64,000 bases of DNA, taken from assembly GCA_937892955.1 (NCBI GenBank), contig CALBKH010000089.1:55088-119087 (forward strand). The letters run 5' to 3'. Below, piece by piece: positions 17,289 to 25,075 of the stretch. This stretch comes from an uncultured Alphaproteobacteria bacterium (GTDB lineage Bacteria > Pseudomonadota > Alphaproteobacteria > Rhizobiales > Ancalomicrobiaceae). The notes under the pieces are model-generated. The model was not told where the DNA came from and ran no database searches. It saw only the letters and a program-made list of their open reading frames with translations. Made by a program: the position numbers and the translations under genes. Numbering within the stretch: position 1 is the stretch's first letter; the number at the start of each line of letters is the position of its first letter.

Positions 17289-18599
17289 TCAGCCGTTGCC
17301 GCGACCGATGCCGAGGTGGCGGAATCCGTGGCGGGAAATCTCGTCCGGGCGATAGATGTTGCGCAGGTCGACGAGCACGCGATCGGCGACGACCTCGCCG
17401 AGGCGATCGAAATCGAGGGCGCGGAACTGGTCCCATTCGGTGACGATCGCCACGGCGCTCGCCCCTTCGGCCGCCTCGTAGGGCGAGGTGCAGAAGGCGA
17501 CGTCGCGGACCAGCGGCCGCGCCTGATCCATACCTTCCGGGTCGTAGGCGCGGATCGACGCGCCGGCATCCTGCAGCGCCTGGATGATGGAGAGCGCCGG
17601 CGCGTCGCGCATGTCGTCGGTGTTGGGCTTGAAGGTGAGACCGAGCACGGCGATCGTCTTGCCGCGGACGTCACCGCCCGCCGCCTGGACGATCTTGCGC
17701 GCCATCGCCCGTTTGCGGGTGTCGTTGATCGACACCGTCGTCTCGATCAGCCGCATCGGCGAATCGTGATCCTGGGCGGTCTTCACCAGCGCCAGCGTGT
17801 CCTTGGGGAAGCACGAGCCGCCGTAGCCCGGGCCGGCATGCAGGAACTTGGAGCCGATGCGGTTGTCCGCGCCGATGCCGCGCGCCACCTGCTGGACGTC
17901 GGCGCCCACCTTCTCGCAGAGATCGGCGATCTCGTTGATGAAGGTGATCTTCATCGCCAGGAAGGCGTTGGCGGCGTATTTGATCAGCTCGGCGGTGCGC
18001 CGGCCGGTGAAGAGCAGCGGCGCGGCGTTGAGATAGAGCGGGCGATAGACGTCGGTCATCACGTCGCGGGCGCGTTCGTCCTCGAGCCCGACGACGATGC
18101 GGTCGGGCCGCTTGAAGTCGGAGATCGCCGCGCCTTCGCGCAGGAACTCGGGATTGGAGACGACCGCGACGTCGGCCTGCGGCGCGGTCTCGCGGATGAT
18201 GCGCTCGACGTCGTCGCCGGTGCCGACGGGAACCGTCGACTTGGTGACGACGACCGTGAAGCCGGTCAGCGCCGGTGCGATCTCGCGCGCCGCGGCGTGG
18301 ACATAGGAGAGATCGGCATGGCCGTCGCCGCGCCGCGACGGCGTGCCGACGGCGATGAACACCGCATCGGCCTCGCCGACCGGACCGGCGACGCCGGTGG
18401 CGAAGGTCAGCCGGCCGTCGCGGACGTTGGAGGCGACCAGATCCTCGAGCCCCGGCTCGTAGATCGGGATCCGCCCCTGCCGCAACGCCTCGATCTTGCT
18501 CTCGTCCTTGTCGACGCAGGTGACCGAGTGACCGAAATCGGCGAGGCAGACGCCCGAAACCAGACCGACGTAACCGGAGCCGATCATCACGATCTTCAT
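17289..18599 (-). CDS. ugd: UDP-glucose 6-dehydrogenase
   Basis: Oxidises UDP-glucose to UDP-glucuronate with two NAD. The 436-residue protein begins with the Rossmann motif MIGSGYVGLVSG, shows TKSTVPVGTG, SNPEFLREG and the catalytic Cys263 in GPGYGGSCFPKD, and has the C-terminal domain LGLTFKPNTDDMRDAP. It lies 176 bp downstream of an LpsL-type epimerase on the same strand; together they would supply UDP-glucuronate and UDP-galacturonate for surface polysaccharide. Confidence 0.97.
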   Translation of the reverse strand: MKIVMIGSGYVGLVSGVCLADFGHSVTCVDKDESKIEALRQGRIPIYEPGLEDLVASNVRDGRLTFATGVAGPVGEADAVFIAVGTPSRRGDGHADLSYVHAAAREIAPALTGFTVVVTKSTVPVGTGDDVERIIRETAPQADVAVVSNPEFLREGAAISDFKRPDRIVVGLEDERARDVMTDVYRPLYLNAAPLLFTGRRTAELIKYAANAFLAMKITFINEIADLCEKVGADVQQVARGIGADNRIGSKFLHAGPGYGGSCFPKDTLALVKTAQDHDSPMRLIETTVSINDTRKRAMARKIVQAAGGDVRGKTIAVLGLTFKPNTDDMRDAPALSIIQALQDAGASIRAYDPEGMDQARPLVRDVAFCTSPYEAAEGASAVAIVTEWDQFRALDFDRLGEVVADRVLVDLRNIYRPDEISRHGFRHLGIGRGNG

Positions 18600-18775
18600 G
18601 CACTCATCCTTCGATCCGTCCGTGTCGGTCGTGACCATGGGCCATACCGAGCACGGAACTGCGAACCTCTCACGACGATTCGCCGGCGGTATTCCGCGTT
18701 CGAACGCTTCTTTTGCCGAGCCGCCCGATCCGGCGCAAGTCGTCGGGCCGACGGCCGGGATGCGCGCCGCGCGGA

Positions 18776-19786
18776 TCAGACGCCGTGATAGGTGCGATAC
18801 CACTCGACGAAGGCGGTGACGCCCTCGGCGACCGATGTCGCCGGGCGGTATCCGGTCAGGGCCTCGAGCAGGCGATGATCGGCCCAGGTGGCGCGCACGT
18901 CGCCGGGCTGCATCGGCAACATCGTCCGCGCGACCGGCCGACCGAGCGCCGTCTCGATCGCCGCGACGAAGTCCATCAGGTCGACCGGCGAACCGCCGGC
19001 GATGTTGACCACCCGCCACGGCGCCACCGGCGACAGCGTGTCGGCGATCCCCTCGCCGGCCGTCGGCGCCCCGACCGCCGGGACCGCTTCGGCGAGCCGC
19101 ACGATGCCCTCGACCAGATCGTCGACATAGGTGAAGTCGCGCCGCATCTCGCCGTTGCCGTAGATCTCGATGGCGCGGCCCTCGAGCGCCGCGGCGACGA
19201 ACTTGAACAGCGCCATGTCCGGCCGACCCCAGGGGCCGTAGACGGTGAAGAAGCGGAAGCAGGTGGTCGGCACGCCGAAAAGATGGGCGTGCGAGTGACT
19301 CATCGCCTCCATCGCCTTCTTGGTCGCGGCGTAGAGCGACACCGGCCAATCGGTGCGGTCGACCTCACGGAAGGGCATCACCTCGTTGCCGCCGTAGACC
19401 GACGAGGTCGAGGCGAGCAGCAGGTGGCGCGGGGCGAGATCCTTGGCGATGTCGATGACGTTGAACGAGCCGACGAGATTGGCGTCGACATAGGCGCGCG
19501 GGTTGTCGATCGAATGGCGCACCCCGGCTTGGCCGGCGAGATGGACGATGACGTCCGGGGCGGCGTCCTCCATGGCGCGCCGCAGCCGTTCGTGATCCTC
19601 GAGCCAGGCGACCGTCGCGGTGAAGGCGTTGGTGCGGGCGAGAACCGCGTGACGCGCCGCCTTCAGCGCCGGGTCGTAGTAGTCGGTCATGGCGTCGTAG
19701 CCGATCACCGTGTGACCCTCGGCGAGGAGCCGGCGCGCCAGATGGAAGCCGATGAAACCGGCGGTTCCGGTGATGAACCAACGCAT
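18776..19786 (-). CDS. lpsL: NAD-dependent epimerase, UDP-glucuronate 4-epimerase type (LpsL-like)
   Basis: Extended short-chain dehydrogenase/epimerase of 336 residues. GTAGFIGFHLA is the NAD-binding motif, STSSVYGG holds the Ser/Thr, and YAATKKAME gives the YxxxK catalytic pair. GYDAMTDYYDPALKAARHAVL (first 20 residues quoted in part) and RFFTVYGPWGRPDMALF are typical of rhizobial LpsL, which converts UDP-glucuronate to UDP-galacturonate for lipopolysaccharide and capsule. GAGGAG lies 8 bases before the ATG. The next gene downstream encodes UDP-glucose dehydrogenase, the enzyme that makes its substrate. Other nucleotide sugars are possible. Confidence 0.87.
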   Translation of the reverse strand: MRWFITGTAGFIGFHLARRLLAEGHTVIGYDAMTDYYDPALKAARHAVLARTNAFTATVAWLEDHERLRRAMEDAAPDVIVHLAGQAGVRHSIDNPRAYVDANLVGSFNVIDIAKDLAPRHLLLASTSSVYGGNEVMPFREVDRTDWPVSLYAATKKAMEAMSHSHAHLFGVPTTCFRFFTVYGPWGRPDMALFKFVAAALEGRAIEIYGNGEMRRDFTYVDDLVEGIVRLAEAVPAVGAPTAGEGIADTLSPVAPWRVVNIAGGSPVDLMDFVAAIETALGRPVARTMLPMQPGDVRATWADHRLLEALTGYRPATSVAEGVTAFVEWYRTYHGV

Positions 19787-20194
19787 GACGTCTCCTCGCC
19801 GCGTCCGAGATCGGCGGAACATCGGGCCCGCCCCGCGAACGCGCTTCTGCCTATCCTCTCGTGTCGAGAGCAGCAAGCACCCCGACATCCCGGCGCAGCC
19901 GGTTCGGCTATGGCGAATCGGCTCGACGAGTGGTGCCGTGACCGCTGATATTTCTCTTCGTCGCGATGACCGAACGGCGACGGCCCGCGGTCGGGCCGCG
20001 TTTCCCGCTGCTTTTCGATGCAGGAATGCCACTTCTGGCGATAAGGAAGATTACCGACCTCGACTTGATATCAGATAACTTGCATATTCCGTCGATCTTT
20101 TGATCTGGCGCAAAGCCGAGGTCCGCCGAGCCGCGCAGTGTTCCTGCGCATCGGCCGCCGAAAGCGCCACCCGTACCGTCCGGAGAAGTCCACG
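19787..20194 (+). other. Divergent intergenic region between lpsL and ccoG
   Basis: About 400 bp without a credible gene. The right half (20030-20115) is less GC-rich than its surroundings and carries the FixK/FNR-type box listed separately, consistent with the ccoG promoter. A second TTGAT (TTGATATCAGATAA, from about 20065) has only one good half-site. The left half should contain the lpsL promoter, but no convincing -35/-10 pair stands out. Confidence 0.5.
20100..20113 (+). promoter_or_regulatory. FixK/FNR-type box upstream of ccoG
   Basis: TTGATCTGGCGCAA fits the FixK2-type consensus TTG(A/C)-N6-(T/G)CAA. It is centred about 88 bp before the ccoG ATG. ccoG (fixG) belongs to the micro-oxic FixK/FNR regulon in rhizobia, so oxygen control is a reasonable inference; binding is not shown by sequence alone. 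Confidence 0.6.
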
Positions 20195-21664
20195 ATGTCA
20201 AAGGCAGTGAAGGCCTTCGAGAAGCCCGCTCACCCCGCGGACGCGATGGAGGAGAGCTTCTATCAGGAGCACATCAAGGTCTATCCGGCGGCGGTGAGCG
20301 GCACCTATCGCCGCATCAAGTGGGCGATCCTGGCGGTCTGGCTCGGCCTCTACTATCTCGTGCCGTTCCTGCGCTGGGACCGCGGTCCGGACATGCCGAA
20401 CCAGGCGGTGCTCGTCGACATGCCCGGGCGGCGTCTCTACTTCTTCTTCATCGAGATCTGGCCGCAGGAGGTCTACTATCTCACCGGCATCCTGATCCTC
20501 TCGGCCCTGTCGCTGTTCCTGATGACGGCGCTGGCCGGTCGCGTGTGGTGCGGCTACCTGTGCTGGCAGACGATCTGGACCGACCTCTTCCTCGGTGTCG
20601 AGCGTCTGATCGAAGGCGATCGTCGTGACCGCATCCGTCTCGACGAAGGCCCGCTCAACTTCGAGAAGATCCGCAAGAAGGTGATGAAGTGGATCGCCTG
20701 GCTGCTGATCGCCGCCGGCACCGGTGGCGCGGCCGTGCTCTATTTCGCCGATGCGCCGACGACGATCGTCGAGGTGTTCACCGGCAAGGCCGCCTTCTCC
20801 ACCTACATGTGGATCGGCATCCTCACCTTCACCACCTACTTCTTCGCCGGGTACATGCGCGAGCAGGTCTGCATCTACGCCTGCCCGTGGCCGCGCATCC
20901 AGGCGGCGCTGACCGACGAATACGCCCTCAACGTCACCTACCGTCTCGACCGCGGCGAGCCGCGCGCCTCGGTGAAGGAAGGCAAGAAGCTCAAGGCGGC
21001 CGGCGCCGACGTCGGTGACTGCGTCGACTGCTATCAGTGCGTCGCCGTCTGCCCGACCGGCACCGACATCCGCATGGGTTCGCAGCTCTCCTGCATCCAG
21101 TGCGGCCTGTGCATCGACGCCTGCGACTCGATCATGACCAAGCTCGGTCGCGAGACGCGGCTGGTCGGCTACGACACGCCGATCAACTTCGACCGCCGCC
21201 GCGAGGGTCTGGCGCCGGTCTTCAAGCTCATCCGTCCCCGCACCATGCTCTACGGCGCGATCATCTTCCTGGTCGCCGGTATCATGGTCTACACCTTCGC
21301 CAACCGCACCTTCGAGAGCGTCAACGTCCTGCACGACCGCAATCCGCAGTACGTCGTCAACTCCGACGGCTCGGTGCGCAACGGCTACACCGTGCGCCTG
21401 CTCAACCGGGCGGGCCGTGCGCGCGACATCATGCTGTCGGTCGAAGGCATGCCCGAGGGCACGCGCATCGATGCGGTCGGCATCGATCGTGAGACGGACG
21501 GCAACCCTGTGATCGACATCGGCGCCGACCGCACCCGCGAGCTGCGCGTCACCGTCACCGCCCCCGGCGACGGCCTGCCGAAGTCGAGCGACATCTCGTT
21601 CCGCATCACCGACATCGCCGACAAGAAGACGGCGACCGCCAAGGACTTCTTCAAGGCGCCGTGA
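20195..21664 (+). CDS. ccoG: CcoG, cytochrome cbb3 oxidase accessory ferredoxin-like membrane protein
   Basis: Inner-membrane iron-sulfur protein needed for assembly of cbb3-type oxidase; family members reduce copper for the oxidase. The 489-residue protein has about five membrane spans, the NapH-like motif RVWCGYLCWQTIWTDLF, CIYACPWPRIQ, and two 4Fe-4S clusters in CVDCYQCVAVCPTG and CIQCGLCIDACD. A C-terminal immunoglobulin-like domain (from about residue 380) is typical. GGAG precedes the ATG; the frame is open 19 codons further upstream but without a site. The cco/fix oxidase genes and ccoI/S are not adjacent here, so ccoG stands alone in this window. Confidence 0.96.
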   Translation: MSKAVKAFEKPAHPADAMEESFYQEHIKVYPAAVSGTYRRIKWAILAVWLGLYYLVPFLRWDRGPDMPNQAVLVDMPGRRLYFFFIEIWPQEVYYLTGILILSALSLFLMTALAGRVWCGYLCWQTIWTDLFLGVERLIEGDRRDRIRLDEGPLNFEKIRKKVMKWIAWLLIAAGTGGAAVLYFADAPTTIVEVFTGKAAFSTYMWIGILTFTTYFFAGYMREQVCIYACPWPRIQAALTDEYALNVTYRLDRGEPRASVKEGKKLKAAGADVGDCVDCYQCVAVCPTGTDIRMGSQLSCIQCGLCIDACDSIMTKLGRETRLVGYDTPINFDRRREGLAPVFKLIRPRTMLYGAIIFLVAGIMVYTFANRTFESVNVLHDRNPQYVVNSDGSVRNGYTVRLLNRAGRARDIMLSVEGMPEGTRIDAVGIDRETDGNPVIDIGADRTRELRVTVTAPGDGLPKSSDISFRITDIADKKTATAKDFFKAP

Positions 21665-21689
21665 GGCGGGATCGCCGATCCGGGAAAAC

Positions 21690-21727
21690 GAGAAGGCCGC
21701 CGTACCCCAGGGTGCGGCGGCCTTCTC
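21690..21727. terminator. Hairpin between ccoG and convergent hemoglobin gene
   Basis: A perfect 13-bp inverted repeat (GAGAAGGCCGCCG / CGGCGGCCTTCTC) with a 12-base loop lies 26 bp after the ccoG stop. No T-run follows on the plus strand, although four A's (T's on the other strand) precede it, so it could end the hemoglobin transcript arriving from the right as well as ccoG. Confidence 0.6.
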
Positions 21728-21793
21728 ACGTTCGGGAGGTGGTGGAGAGCGACACCGGCGCCCCGAGCGTCCGGTCCAGGAGGTGGATCCGCC

Positions 21794-22204
21794 TCAGGCC
21801 CGGTTCTGCATGTTGTGGGCGACCAACTCGATCTGCGGCAGGATCTGGCCGCGGAGCCCGGCGTCTTCGACGGTTTCGAGCGCCCCACGGAAGCAGAGGA
21901 GCCAGCCCTCGGTCTCCTCGCGACCGATCGGCGCGACCATGTGACGGCGGCGCAGCATCGGCGGGCCGCGGCGCTCGACGAAGAGCTGCGGTCCACCGAG
22001 CCAACCGGAGAGGAACTCGAAGAGTTTCTGCTCCGATTCCTCGAGGCTCGGCGGATGGATGGCGCGGCAGGCGGCCGCCTCCGGCGCTTCGTCCATCACC
22101 GCGTAGAAGCGGCGGGTCAGGCGGCGCACGCCGTCTTCGCCGCCGATACGGTCGTAGAGGGTCGGGCCGGGCGGCGGTGTCTCGCCGTTCGGTCGATCGG
22201 TCAT
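21794..22204 (-). CDS. Group II truncated hemoglobin (trHbO type)
   Basis: Small cytosolic heme protein of 136 residues; family roles include oxygen, nitric oxide and peroxide chemistry. The pattern LYDRIGGEDGVRRL - RRFYAVM - GWLGGP - ERRGPPMLRRRH is that of group II. By alignment with Mycobacterium trHbO, Tyr34 is B10, His50 is CD1, His88 is the proximal F8 ligand and Trp101 is G8; His at CD1 occurs in some group II members. Start chosen at the ATG after GAGGA. Lies 100 bp downstream of a second trHbO paralogue on the same strand and faces ccoG, so a low-oxygen or NO context is suggested. Confidence 0.92.
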   Translation of the reverse strand: MTDRPNGETPPPGPTLYDRIGGEDGVRRLTRRFYAVMDEAPEAAACRAIHPPSLEESEQKLFEFLSGWLGGPQLFVERRGPPMLRRRHMVAPIGREETEGWLLCFRGALETVEDAGLRGQILPQIELVAHNMQNRA

Positions 22205-22304
22205 GGGTATCGTCCTCGTTCTCGGGAAGACCGGCGCCAACGGCATCGAAATCGACAACGCCGCGCGCGGAGGCACCGCGGCCGGGTTCGGTCGGGTCGG
22301 CGGA

Positions 22305-22919
22305 TCAGTCGCGGTTCTGCAGATAATAGGCGATGCTCTCGACCTGCGGCATCAGCATGTCGAGGGCGGCGCGGTCGGGGATCGTCTCCTCCGCCGCACG
22401 ACGGAAGCACAGCAGCCAGGCGTCGCGCTGGGCCGAACCGATGTTCACCAGGAAATGCCGCCGGCGCAGTTTCGGTGCGCCGCGGCGCTTCAGATAGAGC
22501 TTCGGCCCACCGAGCCAGCCGTTCATGAACTCGAAGAACTTCTGACGGCTGTCCTCGAGATCGGCGGGGAACACCGCGCGGCATGGCGCCGCTTCGGGGA
22601 GCGTGTCCATCAGATCGAAGAAGCGACGGACCAGCCGGCGCACGCCGACGGTGCGGCCGATCCGCTCGTAGAGACTACGGCCGCTGGTGGATCGCGCATT
22701 GAGCTGCGAGGGGCGACGCAGACGCGGACGGCCTTCGCCGGCCTCGATCTCGCCGTCGTCCGTATCGGACCCGGAAAGGGTCGCCTCCGCGGACGCGTCG
22801 GAGGGAGCGGGGGGCTCCACGTCGTCGGCGAAGTCCCGCAGAGGCGACAGAGGGTACGACCGGGATCGGACATCATCCACGGCGAGGGGGGGGAGTCGAG
22901 GATCGGGAACCGTCGTCAT
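22305..22919 (-). CDS. Group II truncated hemoglobin with long disordered N-terminal extension
   Basis: A 204-residue paralogue of the neighbouring hemoglobin. About 80 residues of acidic, Pro/Ser-rich sequence without predicted fold precede the globin (from SLYERIGRTVGVRRL, residue 82). Proximal His155 (LRRRH) and Trp168 (DAWLLCF) are retained, but the residue aligned with B10 is Phe101 (RRFFDLM) where trHbO has Tyr, and CD1 is Phe117. Loss of the B10 hydroxyl should alter ligand stabilisation. AGGAG lies 10 bases before the chosen ATG; an ATG at 22967 would add 16 residues. First gene of the pair. Confidence 0.9.
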   Translation of the reverse strand: MTTVPDPRLPPLAVDDVRSRSYPLSPLRDFADDVEPPAPSDASAEATLSGSDTDDGEIEAGEGRPRLRRPSQLNARSTSGRSLYERIGRTVGVRRLVRRFFDLMDTLPEAAPCRAVFPADLEDSRQKFFEFMNGWLGGPKLYLKRRGAPKLRRRHFLVNIGSAQRDAWLLCFRRAAEETIPDRAALDMLMPQVESIAYYLQNRD

Positions 22920-23329
22920 CGCTTGGGAGCTCCTGAGGCGTTGTCCGATCCACGAGTGCCGTTTCACACATCCGATTTTTCTAATTTACAAGACGAAACA
23001 TAGATCGTCCATAAATGTTTGCGGGACTGCGGCTCGAGCGACGGCGCGCCGCCGGCTTCCCGGCTGCGAAACGAGGCCGAGAATCCTTGGAGTTCCGTCA
23101 TTTTTGTCCCCACCCCGGATAGCCGCGCGACGATCCGCCGCGCCGTCCGCGACCGCGGTACCTCGTCCGAAATGCGGATCGGCAGGGGGCGAGAACCGCT
23201 CTCGACCAATCGCGGAAGCTCTGCGACATTCGACGCCCTTCGGTCGTCGCCCCCGAGCGGTTCGCGGCCCCGTTTCCGGAACATCGCGCCGCCGAATCGG
23301 CGTGCGCCACCCTGCACGAGGACCCGCCC
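22920..23329. other. Divergent intergenic region, hemoglobin / acyl-CoA synthetase
   Basis: About 410 bp without a credible gene; the reading frames through it are arginine-rich and lack family features. The stretch 22965-23020 is AT-rich compared with its flanks and is the likely promoter zone for the hemoglobin pair. No inverted repeat of note was found. Confidence 0.4.
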
Positions 23330-24961
23330 GTGACCGGCTCCGCCTCCCCTTACGAGATCGATCTCGACCGGAACGACGCCAACTTCGTCGCCCTCACCCC
23401 CCTCACCTACCTGGAGCGCTCGGCGGCGGTCTGGCCGGATCGCGTCGCGGTCGTCCACGGCGACATCCGCCGGACCTGGGCGGAGACCGCGTCGCGCAGC
23501 CGCCGCCTCGCTTCGGCGCTGACCCGGAAGGGGTATGGAAAGGGCGTGACCATCGCCTTCCTCGCCGCCAACACGCCCGAGCTCTTCGAGGCGCATTTCG
23601 GCGTGCCGCTGATGGGGGGCGTGCTCAACGCCATCAACACGCGGCTCGACCCGGAGGCGATCGCCTTCATCCTCGGTCACGGCGAGGCGAAGATCCTGTT
23701 CGTCGATCGCGAATTCTCGAAGGTCGCCAAGGCCGCGCTCGCCCTGCTGGCGTCGCCGATCCCGGTCGTCGACATCGACGATCCGAGTTTCGACGGCGGC
23801 GAACTCATCGGCGAGACGACCTACGAGGCCTTCATCGCCGCGGGCGATCCGGACCATCCGTGGACCTTCCCGAAGGACGAATGGCAGGCTCTCGCCCTCA
23901 ACTACACCTCGGGCACCACCGGCAATCCGAAGGGCGTCGTCTATCACCATCGCGGCGCCTATCTGAACGCCGTCTCCAATGCGCTCTCGTGGAATCTCGG
24001 CGGTGATGCGGTCTATCTGTGGACCCTGCCGATGTTCCACTGCAACGGCTGGTGTTTCCCCTGGACCATGGCGGTGGTCGGCGGCACCTCGGTGTGCCTG
24101 CGGCACGTGCGCGCCGACAAGGTCTACGAGGCGATCGCCGGCGAGCACGTCACTCATTTCTGCGGCGCGCCGATCGTCCTCAACATGCTCAACAATGCTC
24201 CCGCGGCCCTGAAGGAGAAGGTCTCCCACAAGGTCAAGGCGATGGTCGCCGGCGCCGCGCCACCGGCCGCCGTCATCGCCGGCATGGAGGGCATGGGCTG
24301 GGAGGTCACCCACGTCTACGGACTGACCGAGGTCTACGGCCCGACCATGCTCAACGTCTGGAAGGACGAATGGAGCGACCTGCCGCTCGACGAGCGCGCG
24401 CGGATCAAGGCGCGCCAGGGCGTGCGCGGACCGATGCTCGAAGGCGTCATGGTGGCCGACCCGATCACCCTCGAGCCGGTGGAGCCGAACGGCCGGTCCA
24501 TCGGCGAGATCTTCATGCGCGGCAACAACGTCATGTCGGGCTATCTCAAGAACCCGAAGGCGACGGCGGAGGCCTTCGCCGGCGGCTGGTTCCACACCGG
24601 CGACCTCGCCGTGATGCACCCGGACGGTTACGTCGAGATCAAGGACCGCTCCAAGGACATCATCATCTCGGGCGGCGAGAACATCTCCTCGATCGAGGTC
24701 GAGGATGTGCTCTACAAGCACCCGGAGGTGATGGAGGCGGCGGTCGTCGCCCGCCCGGACGAGAAATGGGGAGAGACGCCTTGCGCCTTCATCCTGCTCA
24801 AGGATGGCGCGACCGCGACGGAAGCCGACATCATCGCCTTCTGCCGCCTGCATCTGGCGGGTTACAAGCTGCCCAAGACCATCGTCTTCGGACCGCTGCC
24901 CAAGACCTCGACCGGCAAGATCCAGAAGTTCATGCTGCGCGGCGCGGCCAAGGATCTCTGA
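23330..24961 (+). CDS. Acyl-CoA synthetase, AMP-forming (DmdB-like, medium/short-chain)
   Basis: Activates a carboxylic acid to its CoA thioester through an acyl-adenylate. The 543-residue protein has the AMP-binding motif YTSGTTGNPKGV, the acyl-site stretch LPMFHCNGWCFPW, YGLTEVYGP, GWFHTGDLAV and the C-terminal catalytic lysine in KTSTGKIQK. FHCNGW(C/G)FPW is typical of the clade that includes methylmercaptopropionate-CoA ligase DmdB and other short/medium-chain ligases. GTG start with GAGGA eight bases upstream. 114 bp upstream of an acyl-CoA dehydrogenase of the DmdC clade on the same strand. The in vivo acid is not fixed by sequence. Confidence 0.9.
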   Translation: MTGSASPYEIDLDRNDANFVALTPLTYLERSAAVWPDRVAVVHGDIRRTWAETASRSRRLASALTRKGYGKGVTIAFLAANTPELFEAHFGVPLMGGVLNAINTRLDPEAIAFILGHGEAKILFVDREFSKVAKAALALLASPIPVVDIDDPSFDGGELIGETTYEAFIAAGDPDHPWTFPKDEWQALALNYTSGTTGNPKGVVYHHRGAYLNAVSNALSWNLGGDAVYLWTLPMFHCNGWCFPWTMAVVGGTSVCLRHVRADKVYEAIAGEHVTHFCGAPIVLNMLNNAPAALKEKVSHKVKAMVAGAAPPAAVIAGMEGMGWEVTHVYGLTEVYGPTMLNVWKDEWSDLPLDERARIKARQGVRGPMLEGVMVADPITLEPVEPNGRSIGEIFMRGNNVMSGYLKNPKATAEAFAGGWFHTGDLAVMHPDGYVEIKDRSKDIIISGGENISSIEVEDVLYKHPEVMEAAVVARPDEKWGETPCAFILLKDGATATEADIIAFCRLHLAGYKLPKTIVFGPLPKTSTGKIQKFMLRGAAKDL

Positions 24962-25075
24962 TGCCCCGGGGCCGGCGCTCGTCGCCGGCCGCACCTCGAC
25001 CACCTCGCGTGGTCCACCGCCACATTCCTGCTTCGCGCCGATGCGCGGATCGCCCAAGAAGACCCGGAGACGGCC

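Noticed and set aside
20065..20078. Second FNR-like site TTGATATCAGATAA before ccoG
   Set aside because: Only the left half-site matches; the right half has too many mismatches.
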